From positions 124,001 to 188,000 of the forward strand of contig JAACJP010000038.1 in the NCBI GenBank assembly GCA_013368375.1: a DNA stretch of 64,000 nucleotides, in the 5' to 3' direction. Shown piece after piece: positions 43,801 through 54,610 of this stretch. The translations under genes and the position numbers were made by a program. Under the pieces are notes generated by a model. That model had not been told where the DNA came from. It was given only the letters and a program-made list of their open reading frames with translations, and made no database searches. The number at the start of each line of letters is the position of its first letter. The first letter of the stretch is position 1. Origin of the DNA: Tricholomella constricta (taxonomy: Eukaryota; Basidiomycota; Agaricomycetes; Agaricales; Lyophyllaceae).

Positions 43801-44552
43801 CAATTGGCAAGTAAGTTAATGGGCTGGGCAATGTGAGGTGTGTGTCATGCCTGAACTTCCATGACAGACAGACTGATTCTCAGCTGCTCGAGAACCTTGC
43901 AAGAAGATTCAACCTCACTTACGATGTGTTTGGCATCAGGCTCTTCACAGAAGCCGATGGCGCGCTCTCGAGTGGGATATTGAACCCTCAGTGACGCCTT
44001 TCACACTGCCTTGGAGCCGGCACCCGTCACTCCGAGTCTTCGACAGACAAGCACGCCGCACCCTACCAGCTTCTCTCCGGGACGATCAAGGCGACCTATC
44101 ATTCACATCGGCCTTCACGAGGCGAACGAGATCATCATGAGCCCAGGGCTGCCATTTGGGAACACGGGTGAGCTTTATCATATCATGTTGTCATTTCTGC
44201 TACTCGGAGTGGGGGCTCAATACTGCAGATACGCGTTACTAGACTTGACGAGCTATTTTCCGCTACCACCACAGACATTCAGGCACGCAGACAAACAGGC
44301 TCGCGGGCGGCGTGCACACCGTGAACGAATTTACGTCGTTTGCAGCCCAACGCGTTGACATATGATGTAGCTATCGAGATCGACGCATTCCTGGAGACGA
44401 TTCGATTATTTACGACTCTCATACTCAATGTGGACGAAGCGATGACTCTGTAGCGCATGTGGCTCATTTGATACGCTGCTCTGCCTCGATCAATATGATT
44501 TTTTTTACGCTACCACCATGCCTTTTCATTTTCCTCCTTACGCCCTAATGAA

Positions 44553-44960
44553 CTGTCCGAAATCAGAAGGAAGCTCGTCATCGTCGGCGATGGTGCCTGC
44601 GGCAAGGTGCGTGTTTGTGGTGAGTCGCTGTCGTGTTCTTGTGATGACCTTTGCGCCCATTAGACATGTTTGTTGATCATGTTTTGGAAAGGAACCTTCC
44701 CCGAGGTGAGCAACTAGCGACGAAGCTAGTAGGGAAGATAAACAGGCGATCGTAGCTCCTTGTTCTCGAAGCGCCCGTTCACGCGTTCACGTCTCATTAG
44801 ACTAGGTCTATGTCTCGACTGTATTCCGAGGTGCCCGCCCCTCCCGAAGACAGTTACCTGCCATACACCGTCTCCACCCCACCCCAGCTCTTCTATGGTC
44901 CCTCAAGCCACGCCTGGACGTCATATTCGAGCTGAACATGCGGATTACATGGGACTTGGG
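44553..44960 (+). pseudogene. Decayed Rho1-type small GTPase
   Basis: Exon 1 (44553-44606) encodes SEIRRKLVIVGDGACGK, including the P-loop GDGACGK, but its first codon is CTG where Rho1 has ATG. A GT-AG intron follows, then exon 2 (44664-44705) reads TCLLIMFWKGTFPE and, after another intron, exon 3 (44806) starts VYVSTVF, the switch-I position (YVPTVF in Rho proteins). After that the reading frame collapses, although nucleotide similarity to the DYDRLRPLSYPDSH region can still be traced near 44855-44920. The working gene controls cell-wall synthesis and actin in fungi. The retained introns point to segmental duplication followed by decay. Confidence 0.75.
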
Positions 44961-45176
44961 TCGATCTCGACTCACTCAACACAATGCGCCCTGTCGCAGG
45001 CCATTTGAGACACGTGGCCGGACATGGTGTACCTTGTACCGCGCGAGAAGGGGGTGGACGGCGTGAAACTCTGGAAAATCGCTGGTACGCTATGCTCTTT
45101 TCCCTTTCAATTCCATGCTCCACTCACCTGGCGCAGAATATGTGACTTACTCTAACTTTATCTGTTGAAAAAACCC

Positions 45177-45296
45177 CCATCGCTCTATCACCCCGCAGGT
45201 TCGAGACTTAAGGCGCTCAGGTGGAAATCTCTAATCCCATCGCTCTATCATTCCGCAGGTTCGAGACTTAAGGCGCTCAGGTGCCTAACCCTGCAC
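45177..45296 (+). repeat. 60-bp tandem duplication
   Basis: Two adjacent 60-bp units (45177-45236 and 45237-45296, the second diverging at its end) share CCCATCGCTCTATCA and the block GGTTCGAGACTTAAGGCGCT. No function is apparent. Confidence 0.85.
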
Positions 45297-46798
45297 AGTC
45301 TGAGTCCATATCTACCGCCGCCGCCGCCGCGACCCTCAAGGAGCGCAGAGGCCGTCACCTGCGATGATAAGGTCGGGTATGCTATAATGAACTCTCCTGG
45401 CCATGGCAGTCGGCGTTGTGTGCACTCCGGTGGGCCTCCATGCGCAGATCCTCCCTGTATCAGGCCTGTTGTTGATTCATGGATCTGCTCCAACGGACTC
45501 TGACAATTCGACAGTTTTTACCAATGGATCGGATAACTTTGTACTGCGTAACTCTGATGTTCAGCTCGACACTGCCGCTACGTATCCTATGACAGTCCTG
45601 TGCCCGCCATGCGTCGTACTCACGATCCTCCAAATCTATGTGATGCAACGTAGTCAGTACAACAACATTTACACTGTCGTAGATTATAATAAACATGCCT
45701 GTGTAACCAAATCTCAAAGGTTCAACGTGTATCGCACAGCGGCGGTGGCTATGCAGATACTGAAGTATTCATAGATCTACAGAGAGCTGATGCCGACGCA
45801 CCGTGGAGCCCAGTGTTGGGGTAGTACAGCCTGTAGCAGATATATATAGCTCTGAAATACACCTTGAGGTCGTGCCGTCCAGTGCACAAGCATGCCCTCA
45901 ATTCTGCTAAAGTCCTTCGCCCACCAGAGATCCCTCTCGTGTAGTAGGTTTGTGGTGGGAGAGCGCTGCAAAAGGTGTTCGGGTAGCATGCGGGTAAGTG
46001 TAAGTTAAAAACGAATGACGTGAGCTTTGAGCTCACCTTGCTTTTTCGAGGTGTTGAGTGCGGCAGAGAAGTGATTTAAAATAGAAACACTAGGCTGTAT
46101 ACTTTCGTAACGTCAATGAGACCGGACAAGATAGATTGGGAGAAATGTAAGTGATCACACCGGGGATCCCGCAAGATACATATTCTGGCGTCAAGCATAT
46201 TGCCGTCGGGCTGGGGCGTATTGTGTTGAAGGCGGCGAGTGTATAGCTGTGTGGCAAGGGAAAGGCTATGGCGTCAGTGTCGAACGTGCAAGCATCGAGC
46301 GCACCTTGCTTGGATGTCCGTGCCATGTAGAGACTGTTGAGATGAGGCGATGTCTCGTGCGTTCGACGCGTTGATCTTGAAGAAACCGTGGATGCCGATC
46401 GCACCTAGTTATATGTGCTTGCTGAAGAAAATCAGAGAGGAAGGAACGTAGTAAAAAAAGAAAATTGGAGCGAAACATTTGCGAGATGGCTTGCCAGCAC
46501 TCACCAGGCGCAATACACTCCCGAATGCTTGTTGAAAGGTTTCGTGAACGTGGATTAATCTATCGGATGTCGCGTTAACAATACGAATTGAATAGACGGT
46601 AAAACTGACCTTGTAATTCTGATTGCATTCACGGATGTAGAACGATTGTTTGAGGCGCAGGAGATTGGTTAAACAATCAAAGCTAAATGAGAGTTGACAG
46701 CGTCAATGAATTAATGAACAGTGACAAGGTGACTGCTTGACCAACTGCCGCCGTTGCAATTACGGACCACGGTGCAACTCCTGTCACACTGAGCGACC
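45297..46798. other. Unrecognised region
   Basis: Open frames of 80-120 codons occur on both strands without known motifs. 46030-46107 is the second copy of the short dispersed repeat seen at 38580-38655. Nothing else stands out. Confidence 0.35.
46030..46107 (+). repeat. Short dispersed repeat, copy 2
   Basis: Resembles 38580-38655 in the same orientation (AGCTCACCTTGCTT ... TAGAAACAC). Confidence 0.5.
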
Positions 46799-47310
46799 AT
46801 GAAATCTGACATGCAGAGGCTCGTCATCTCCCTCGGCGCCACGCAAGGTCAGTTAGGACCCATTACCGTCGATTCAACTTACTCATTCCCCTCATAAAGT
46901 ACCCTTTGATGACACCGATGTCCTCAACTAAGTTTGCATCGCATACGCTACGGCAGGCACCATCGTCATGATACATACTACTCTGTTTCTTTCAAGGTCT
47001 GTTCCCTGGCCTCGCCTTGCTCTTACGTCTTTTGCCTGGATATAGTCCAAGGACGACTAGGCCATTGTGAAATACGGTCAGTCTCGAGTCGCCCTTTCTC
47101 CCTTGTATCCTCCTTATCTTTCTGCTTCCACAATCCCCGATCCCATGATACATGCCAGCCACACCGCACTCCCGCCTCCCCATCAAGTCCTTGGAACCTA
47201 GCATCCTCGTCACCACCACCGTCCGCGACTACATCCTGTTGAAACTCTTCAAGCTCGTGCGTCTTCCCCTCGGCCACGTCGACATCGTCAAGCTATATTT
47301 CGAATGTGTG
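46799..47310 (+). pseudogene. Decayed PHO88/SND3-like ER membrane protein gene
   Basis: Fragments in order: MKSDMQRLVISLGATQ (46799-46846), after an intron VPFDDTDVLN-stop-VCIAYATAGTIVM (near 46900-46970), after another intron SKDD-stop-AIVKY (47046-47072), then LVTTTVRDY (near 47205-47235) and KLYFECV. These match the order of fungal PHO88 proteins (IPFDDPxVLxYVRIxY; NDQxxLKYVE; KLVTTTVRDYDL). The stops at 46929-46931 and 47058-47060 sit where tyrosine and glutamine are expected, one base away. GT-AG introns remain. PHO88/SND3 is an ER membrane protein of the SND targeting pathway. This copy is dead. Confidence 0.75.
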
Positions 47311-49133
47311 GGATCTGGGGCGACAACGACGAGGGCGATGAGCAGGAGGTTTGGGGACAGAAAGGTGAGTCAATCGATGTCATGGCTGGTCGGGGCTAAC
47401 TGCAGATGCGTGTTCACCACCTAACTTCAGGCATGCCATTTTCTGTCCAGTTCAACACCAAATGCCTCCCCGCCGCCGCCGCTGACAGCGGCGCTCAGCC
47501 TCGACATAGCCCGCTCATCTCGCACTCCATCACCCGTCCCCTCGTCCAGGTCGAACATGCCCACATAGACTTGCTGGAATGGATCAGTAAACGGCTTGAA
47601 ATTCGTCAAGAGTGAGGATTCGACGAGCTCAAAGGATGGGCGCTCAAAGGAATCAGCGACGGTGTGTCTCTTATAGATTTCTACCAGCATGGTCTTAACA
47701 TTTGCATTCAGATATTGAAGTTCCTTTTGAAGACTCGATTAGCCACACCATTCATGCATCCTAGTCCACCTCAAGCCACACAATCCACTCAGGCAGTCGA
47801 CCCTTGCTCCCGTGCCAGCAAGACCAGCAGCAGCAGCCTCCGGTCATCGCCACCCAAGGGTATTCCTGAGCTTCTCCCATCCCACCTCCCGCGTCTCCCT
47901 CGACTTTGTAATGCACTCCCTGTCCCTGCGGCCCACAGCATCACGGCCCACCTCCAGCAAGATCTCAACGATGTTCCGCTCCGCCCATACGCGCCGTACG
48001 TCAAACTCATCCATCGTGTCGAAACCCAGCACCCAATTCCACCAATACTATGCGCGGCGGGCGGGAGTCGCCCACTCGTTCCGGGAAAGCAGGAGACACC
48101 GCTGCGGCATCAGCTGTATGCACGAGGAAAGCGTCGGCAGGGTCCACGAAGAGCAGTGTCGGTGTTGGGGTGCGACGCCGACGCAGCGCCGGCCGCTCCC
48201 TCCGGCAGGTACGAACGAGCTGAATATGAGGACTATGCACCGGCCGGTGTCGAGCGCATCGTCGATATGGTCCACGATCCCACATGTAAGTGCCCACTCC
48301 CTGTATTCTTGTAAGTATTTTCCGACAGCTCAAGCACGAAGTTTCATCTCCTCAATGACGACCCACACCACTTCTTCGCCCTCAAACCGCCCCATCGAAA
48401 CCCTAAGTATTTGAACTCAAAAAAGTGCTCACGCTTTTTGTCGGGGTGCGCAAGAGAAATACGGCCTGGGGTATGCACCGGCTGCTGTCGGTTCGTCTTG
48501 CGTGTGATAATGCTCGCTCAGGTCTTTTTTTGTGCTCAACAGAAAGCGCTACACGCGGCGCTCGATGCGCTGCTACCTTTACATACATAGATTCGTTCTA
48601 TCTTCTCAAATTAAAGGATGTAGGGCGAGGCCCGTCCACTTCATTGTGAGTGCTATGGACACCTTCTCTTCCTTGCTCTGCCCGATTCCTACTTTTTGTG
48701 TTCCATACATCGGCACGATCGAATGTGAATTTCTGCTGTTACTTCTGTTTTTCGTCGCTCTTTTCGTCGCGTTTACGCACGTCATCCTGTCCTGTGTATC
48801 TCTCCAACATGCTATGGTATCAACTGTCTACGGATTGCTCGGCTATCGAGCCTGCTTCGCTAACTGTCAATTGTAAAGCCGATGCATGTATGCATTTCTG
48901 TATCTTCGATTGCCCGAACATCCACAAGCTTTTTCCACGAGGCTGGGATTCTAGCGCCCGGTGGAGCTATAAAGGTACGTCTGCCGCAGTACTTCGCACA
49001 CCAACCCTCCCCTCCAGACATTGACAATCGCTCATCTCAGCGTGTCATCTTCGAGCAGTACGTATGGCGATCCACGCCATCTCTCTCTCTCTCGTGGGTA
49101 GCTTGCTGAAGGGCCGCTGCAGGTAAAATCATC
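47311..49133. other. Unrecognised region, possibly decayed genes
   Basis: A stretch at 47406-47610 (plus) reads like protein (HAHIDLLEWISKRLEI) and is followed after a stop by FDELKGWALKGISD. 47800-48300 has three overlapping open frames. 48650-48870 encodes a hydrophobic stretch. No family was recognised, and no intact gene can be built up to the exonuclease gene. Confidence 0.3.
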
Positions 49134-50156
49134 ATGGCCGATCTCGATCTCGATTTTGATTACACGTTCTGCGACACAGCGTCCTCCGTGCAGGCCGCTC
49201 TCCCCGTCTTGCAAAACTCTGCTATCCTTGCCTTTGACTGCGAGGGACAGCACCTCGGCATCGCCGGCGGCAGGCTTTCCCTAATCTCCCTCCACACGAT
49301 ACCGCCGTCGCCCGATGACAACCCACGAACGTTCATTTTTGACGTGATGAGGCTGAAACGCAAGGCTCTGCGCGACGTGTACGACATCCTCGAATCAAAT
49401 GATGTTCTGAAAGTCGTCTTCGATGGCCGGAAGGACTACAGCTGTCTATTCCACGACCGTCGCGTGAACTTCCGGAACGTAGTCGATCTCCAGTTGGCTG
49501 ATGTACGCTCGCGCCGCGTCCGGGGCGAAGGGGATGCGGCGAGGATGAAACGTCTGCAGGACTGCATGCAACAGCGCGAACTATACAGGAACCGGCATCT
49601 GTACCTTCAGGTTCACAAACTTAACGGATTGAAGAACTGTGCGAAGGAACATTTGGGGTACACGGCGCCGCGGGGCCCACGATGTATGTAAACCTTCTGT
49701 TAATACTTAGGGCGTAGAATACTGACGGACGTTCTCTGCATCGCCGGCTTAGTCGATCACTCCCTTTGGCTCGAGCGTCCTCTCGCTGAGGACTACATCC
49801 GCCACGCGGTCGAGGACGTCGTGCTCATCCGTAGCTTATACCTCTCCTTCCGGGACGCTGGGTATCTCTACCCCAAGATCTCAGACGACAGCATGTGCTA
49901 CGTCTCCCTCTATAACGACAGACAGCCGAGGTACGACGACGAGTTCCGGAATCACGGGCTCCTTCCGCTGGACATTCTCGATCACGCCGAGGCTGGTATA
50001 AGGGGCACATGTGTGTATTGCGAAAGGAGTCTTCCGAAGTCGTGCTTCTCCAAGGGGAACTGGGCAGGCGGTATCGGAGATAGGCAGTGCCAGGTGTGCC
50101 GCGCGGTAACGTTCCCTCCGTACTGGTTGTTGAAAAGACGGCTCGGGCGTCAGTGA
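49134..50156 (+). CDS. 3'-5' exonuclease-like protein (DEDD/RNase D fold) with C-terminal cysteine motif
   Basis: Two exons (49134-49683 and 49753-50156) give about 317 residues. The N-terminal 200 residues follow the DEDD exonuclease pattern: motif I AFDCEG (D35, E37), then VFDGRKDYSCLF and VDLQLADV as motif II, and after the intron DYIRHAVEDVVLI as motif III. The nearest type is EXD1 or RNase D-like. In the C-terminal part, CVYC ... CQVC (separated by KSCFSKG) could bind zinc, which is unusual for this family. Known members remove nucleotides from RNA or DNA 3' ends with two metal ions, or are inactive and bind RNA. The substrate is unknown. It is the only intact-looking gene among several relics. 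Confidence 0.8.
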
Positions 50157-51839
50157 TTGCAGGACGGCCTGTCGATCTTGTTCTCATCGCGTACGCTTTC
50201 ACTTGGACGTGACAGTTCGGTATTCTTGTTCGATTCCTCACCATCCTCATTTTTGTAGCATCCAATTGTCTCTAGATTCAATATAGTTTTCTTTTCGTTC
50301 ATACCACGACACCGAGGAGTGCAGTGATGAGGATACGCTGGCGAGAGCGACCAGACTGGACTTGCTTGTCGCGAGTAGACATGGTGTGAACAACGGGGAT
50401 AACTGGGGCGAGGAAATAAATTTCGGCGGTTGTATGGGCTACATCGATTGACTTCGCGGTGTGCACGCATGACAGTTTTGCATCTGACTGTGTTTGTGAT
50501 CCTGTACACAGGACTAGCTACAGATCATGTACCACTGAACATCGTTCAAATGTCGGACCATAATTGCAAGAGTGCGTGCGATCTTCTCTCTAGACACGAA
50601 ACTAAGAAACCAAACTGATCGTGATTACAATGGCAGACAAGTGAAATGAAAATATACTATGATACAAGAAGCAGAGTGGACAAATGGTCTTCGTAGATGT
50701 ACGATCAAAATGTTCTAACAAATGTAGCGGCGAGTGTGATGGTATTTCAGGAGAACTGGGTCTGGGGTCGATACTATATGACCACAAGCGCGACTCGACG
50801 CAAGGAGGACGTTTGTATATATATTTGATGGCTCGCGCACATTTTTTTACCAAAATCGGTGAAGAATTGAGTGAGCCATGGACAATTTTGTCTGGGCGGT
50901 TCGGGCGGGTGGCTGATGTGGCTGTGCTGAAACTCCGTTCCGGGCGGTTTTCAATTTCTCAAATATTTACTACAAGTGCGCCACCCACAAAAATTTGTGC
51001 GCGCGCTGCGCAATTTAAATCTGCCCTCGTCCTAAATTTTCTGGAGGCAGCGCGGATGAACTGTTGAAAGGCGTCAGGGCTCTTTGTGACCTGGCGGGAG
51101 CGCGCCTCGGCAATTGCCGGTGACCGCCTGCAGCCATTCTGCCCCGCCCACGCCCTGTGTCGTGCTCATGCGGCCTGTCCCCACTGTCTCGACTGCCCAG
51201 GCCATTGCCTGCTATTGTAATACCCTCCGCCCGCTGTCCAATCTCTCCTAGGTGCAATACAAGACATGTAGTGGGGGGTATCAAAATGACCACCGAGACT
51301 CAACGGCACCTCTCTCTTTCCTTGCAACCAGTTAAGAGTTAATCTTCTTATAATGGTCTATTTTACTACATATAATGCATCCTATATATTTTCAACTTGG
51401 TTATTCGACTGCTCGGAGCTTTATATCACCTTACTTGGTTTTCTTACAGGGCACCCTCAGTCAGGGTGCCGCGCACCTCCGATTATCTTTGTTTGACTTG
51501 TCATAATTGTTGTCAAACCTTACTAAAGTTATCCCCTCCGTGCACTCAACTTGGTGTTCGCATTCTTCCTCTGACATTTAAATATGACTGCGACACTACA
51601 AACCCCCGTCAAGCCCACACCCCCATCCACACAGTCTCAGCCTCATAATGAAACACATACTCTCCCTCAAATGCCGCCTTAGACGCTCCCCGAACCCCCA
51701 CACCACATCCCAGTCCCAGTCCCACCCCCTCCCCACACCCTAAACATGGACATGACGTAGTTCGCTCACACTGCGTCGTCAGCCGGGGGGGAATTGGTTG
51801 GGATCGATATCAATCAGCGAGGTGGCTTGCGGCGGAGAC
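50157..51839. other. Mostly unrecognised sequence
   Basis: A minus-strand ATG near 50382 opens a 27-codon frame ending in a hydrophobic stretch and a donor-like GTATGA, possibly the first exon of an unresolved gene. At 51452-51472 an 8-bp inverted repeat (GGCACCCT/AGGGTGCC) recurs in variant form at 53930-53948. From 51584 a proline/threonine-rich frame opens for about 30 codons. Nothing else was supported. Confidence 0.35.
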
Positions 51840-52950
51840 GACTCGGGTTAGTCAGAGAGTACAGGTAGCATAGGATACCGCTTACCTGGCTTTTAAGAGC
51901 GCTCACAGCGTTGTTGAATCTGAGCGGCGGCGATGCAGACTGCGGGAGAGGTAACGGGAGGTAGCATTGTCGTACTGAATGCTTTTGTAAAGTACGAGCT
52001 GCGCCTGTATGAGCTATGAGACCTACGACGAATCGAGCATTGTAAGCTAGAAGTGACGCACCGAAAATATACGTATCATCCCCAGTGTCCAGGATCCAAT
52101 TTACGAAATGAAGGGCAAGGCAAGTGATGTCGAGTTGCAGCGATCACGATGTTGCCTCTCGAGACACGGAGTCGGCACAAATGAGCGCATCGTGTCCTGG
52201 TATAGAGGCAGTCGGCGAGTATACAGATGCAACGGCTACGCGGTAAGAGATAGCATTGTATCAGTCAACTGTTTTCGAAGACGAGATTGCCTCACTTACC
52301 TCGAGTACTCGAGGATTGAATGGAGCAGCGAAGACGGTTAAGAGACGACGATCTGTATTGATTTGTATGATGTAAGACTGTGCTGGATGAAACGAGATAC
52401 TATGGGCAACTCACCGAGACATCTAGGGCACCTGTGCGCTTGAGCTGTCGCCTAAGATCTGCGATGAGCGGGGCAAGTTGAATTAATGTCAAAATTCGAC
52501 ACGAAAGGAGGCAATACGCACCAAGAAACGAAAGTCTAACTGCAGAATTTGTCGTCCGTGAATCGCCGTCAGAACGGTGCTTGCCAGTGGTGTCCGGTAC
52601 GATTTGTCGGGCCTAGGACGATGTATGTGAAAGAATGACGTTGAGATTGTGTTGTGTTGTGGCTGCGGTTGGTAGAAAATCAATTCGAGTCAGGATAAAT
52701 TCACCTACGTCTTCGAGGCGTTTGAGCCGTTCAATGGGAGCGGCGGCGATGCTGAGATCTGCGAATGGAAAGAGATTGCATTAGTTCAATTGTTCGGCTC
52801 GAAATAAAATAGGACGCAACAGTGAGTTTGAACTTCCACTCTCGCTAAAGCTCTCACCACCCGCCAATCGCTACCTGCCTGTGCGCCTTTGAGTCTTCAA
52901 ACGAAATAAATAGGCAGTCGAACGAACCAAGTTTAGCTCATATAAAGTTT
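51840..52950 (-). CDS. Possible minus-strand gene made of very small exons
   Basis: On the minus strand, short segments each lie between a good acceptor and donor. Examples are one near 52755-52707 (reads LSIAAAPIERLKRLED), one near 52538-52521 (LDFRFL), one near 52459-52416 (DLRRQLKRTGALDVS), one near 52355-52306 (RRLLTVFAAPFNPRVLE), and one near 51948-51895. The first and last look like related sequence. A frame near 53062-52871 could be an earlier exon. Phases were not all reconciled and no domain was recognised. It may be a real gene with micro-exons, or chance. The transposon at 53050 lies just upstream. Confidence 0.25.
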
Positions 52951-53049
52951 GACTATGGCGAAGATAAGTCAAAAGATCAATGAAATGTTTGAGAGATCGT
53001 GCACCATGGATGTCGTATCCTCGAATAGGTTCGCCATATGTATCATTTA

Positions 53050-53746
53050 TGGTGCAGATCACTTAGTCACCACCACTTTGGAACAAACAATATGCTGTAC
53101 TCAATTTTTGTCCTTTTTCTTATTCCTCTTGGGAAAATGCAGCATTTACCAATAGCTATCGATCCCCAAGAGCGATTTTTATTTGAGTAAAAACTGAGGA
53201 AGATACAAATTTTGGACGGTCACAAATTGGGACTGGGGTAATTACTGGTCATATGCCTGTGCTACGTGGTCGGGAATGCGTCTGTGGGACTTGTACTTGG
53301 TAGAACTGAAGTTACGGACATAAGACTGAGCATCTTGGGTTCCCATACCCTCCCGGTATGCCTGCATCCACCGAATCATGCGATGCTCCCACCTGCGAAT
53401 AGTTTTGATCGGAACCGTCGCCAACGCTTTCGGCATATTTTCCTTGAGTGTCTCGAATGTGTAATCACAGTTTTCGCGGAGATAACGCTTGACCATGCCC
53501 CAAAAGAACTCGATAAAATTAAGTTCACAGTGAAATTTCGGGAGAAATATGCACAAGTGTCCTGCAGCCTCGATAATCTCCTGGATGAGAGATTTCTGTT
53601 CTTTGAAGTCCGGCTGCAACTCCAAGAAGTACAGGACATTGTCGAACGTCGGAATGAGCAGTTTGGAGGGGCTTCCCGAAAAAAAAATTTTGGCGCCCGA
53701 AATTGGGACTTGTTCCAAAGTGGTGGTGACTAAGTGATCTGCACCA
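53050..53746 (-). mobile_element. Internally deleted Tc1/mariner-like DNA transposon
   Basis: Perfect 37-bp terminal inverted repeats (53050-53086 and 53710-53746), beginning TGGTGCAGATCACTTAGTCA, are flanked by TA on both sides (53048-53049 and 53747-53748). The 697-bp element contains only the C-terminal part of a DDE transposase. TA duplications point to Tc1/mariner-type transposition. Identical repeats suggest a fairly recent insertion that could still be moved by a complete relative elsewhere. Confidence 0.8.
53242..53690 (-). pseudogene. DDE transposase, C-terminal fragment
   Basis: The minus-strand frame encodes SLIQEIIEAAGHLC, then FLPKFHCELNFIEFFWG and VKRYLRENCDYTF, with RRWEHRMIRWMQAY and YKSHRRIP further on. 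This is the end of a DDE-superfamily transposase common in basidiomycetes, carrying the final catalytic glutamate in the NFIEFFWG motif. The first two acidic motifs and the DNA-binding domain are absent. The same open frame runs on through the terminal repeat to 53859 by chance and has no real start there. Confidence 0.75.
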
Positions 53747-53850
53747 TAAGTGAGAGTGCTTGAGGGCCACGTCAGCGTGATGACATAAAGAACGACCTCA
53801 GAACCAGAGAGGACGTACTTGTCGAGAAGGTAGACCGAGCAGGAGGTAAG

Positions 53851-54050
53851 GGCCGGCAATCAAAATTCCACCTGCTTAGTCATTCAATTATGTATCACCA
53901 TCATATCAAGCATTTGTTTGTGCAGCACCCTCAGTGAGGGTGCCGTTTCAATCTTTGCAGCAGAATTCGAAGGTTGGCATCGGTCAACGCGTCCTGTGTG
54001 TATATCACTGGCGCATTTTCGATCACGATTTGCCTGCTGTCTCCTTCATT
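53851..54050 (+). repeat. Dispersed repeat, copy 2 (partner 42537-42735)
   Basis: Matches 42537-42735 in the same orientation, with small gaps. It contains the short inverted repeat GCACCCT/AGGGTGC (53930-53948) and runs directly into the three tandem units at 54047. Confidence 0.6.
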
Positions 54051-54610
54051 CTTTGATGAAAATCGACGGCGCGAACAGACGAAACAATATTCAGTCGCAT
54101 ATTCGACTACAAAACGAAGGTTGGAGCTGCAAGTACAGCCAAGGCAACGCCTGGGGCTACTTGTGCCGTCATTGAGCGCAAGTGTCCAGAACGCGGCAGG
54201 CATCAAAGGGCGCATCGAAGTCTCCTGATGGCTTTCTCCTTCATTCTTTGATAAAGCTCGACTGCGCGAACAGATGAAACAATACCCAATCGCATATTCG
54301 ACTATCAAACGAAGGGGAAGCTGAAAGTACAGACCCTGGGGCTACTTGTGCCGTCATTGAGCGCAAGTGTCCAGAACGCGGCCGACATCAAAGAGTGCTG
54401 CATCGACGACGAGAATATAAAAGTCTTGCTGCTTCATTCTTTGATAAGAACCGACGGCGCGTGACGCTTGAAGAGTGGAATTGGAAAGGCTATGTATTAA
54501 AATCTCAAGTCCAGAACCATTAGCGCTTGGGGCTAATAGTATGCCGTCATTCGCAGATGTCTGGAACGCGGCCGGCATTAATGGGCGCATCGACGACCGA
54601 GGCAGTAACA
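54047..54610 (+). repeat. Three degenerate tandem units of about 190 bp
   Basis: Units start near 54047, 54240 and 54430. Each begins with CTTCATTCTTTGAT and contains a TGCCGTCATT block followed by TCCAGAACGCGGC-like and GGCGCATCGA-like sequence. The first two are closer to each other than to the third. No coding sense is evident. They may be the internal repeats of a larger unrecognised element that also includes 53851-54050. Confidence 0.75.

Noticed and set aside
53242..53859. 205-codon transposase with a start at 53859
   Set aside because: The first ~50 codons run across the terminal repeat into flanking DNA; only the part inside the element is transposase.
54047..54610. CRISPR-like array
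   Set aside because: The units are long, degenerate and only three; there are no short repeats with unique spacers, and the genome is eukaryotic.
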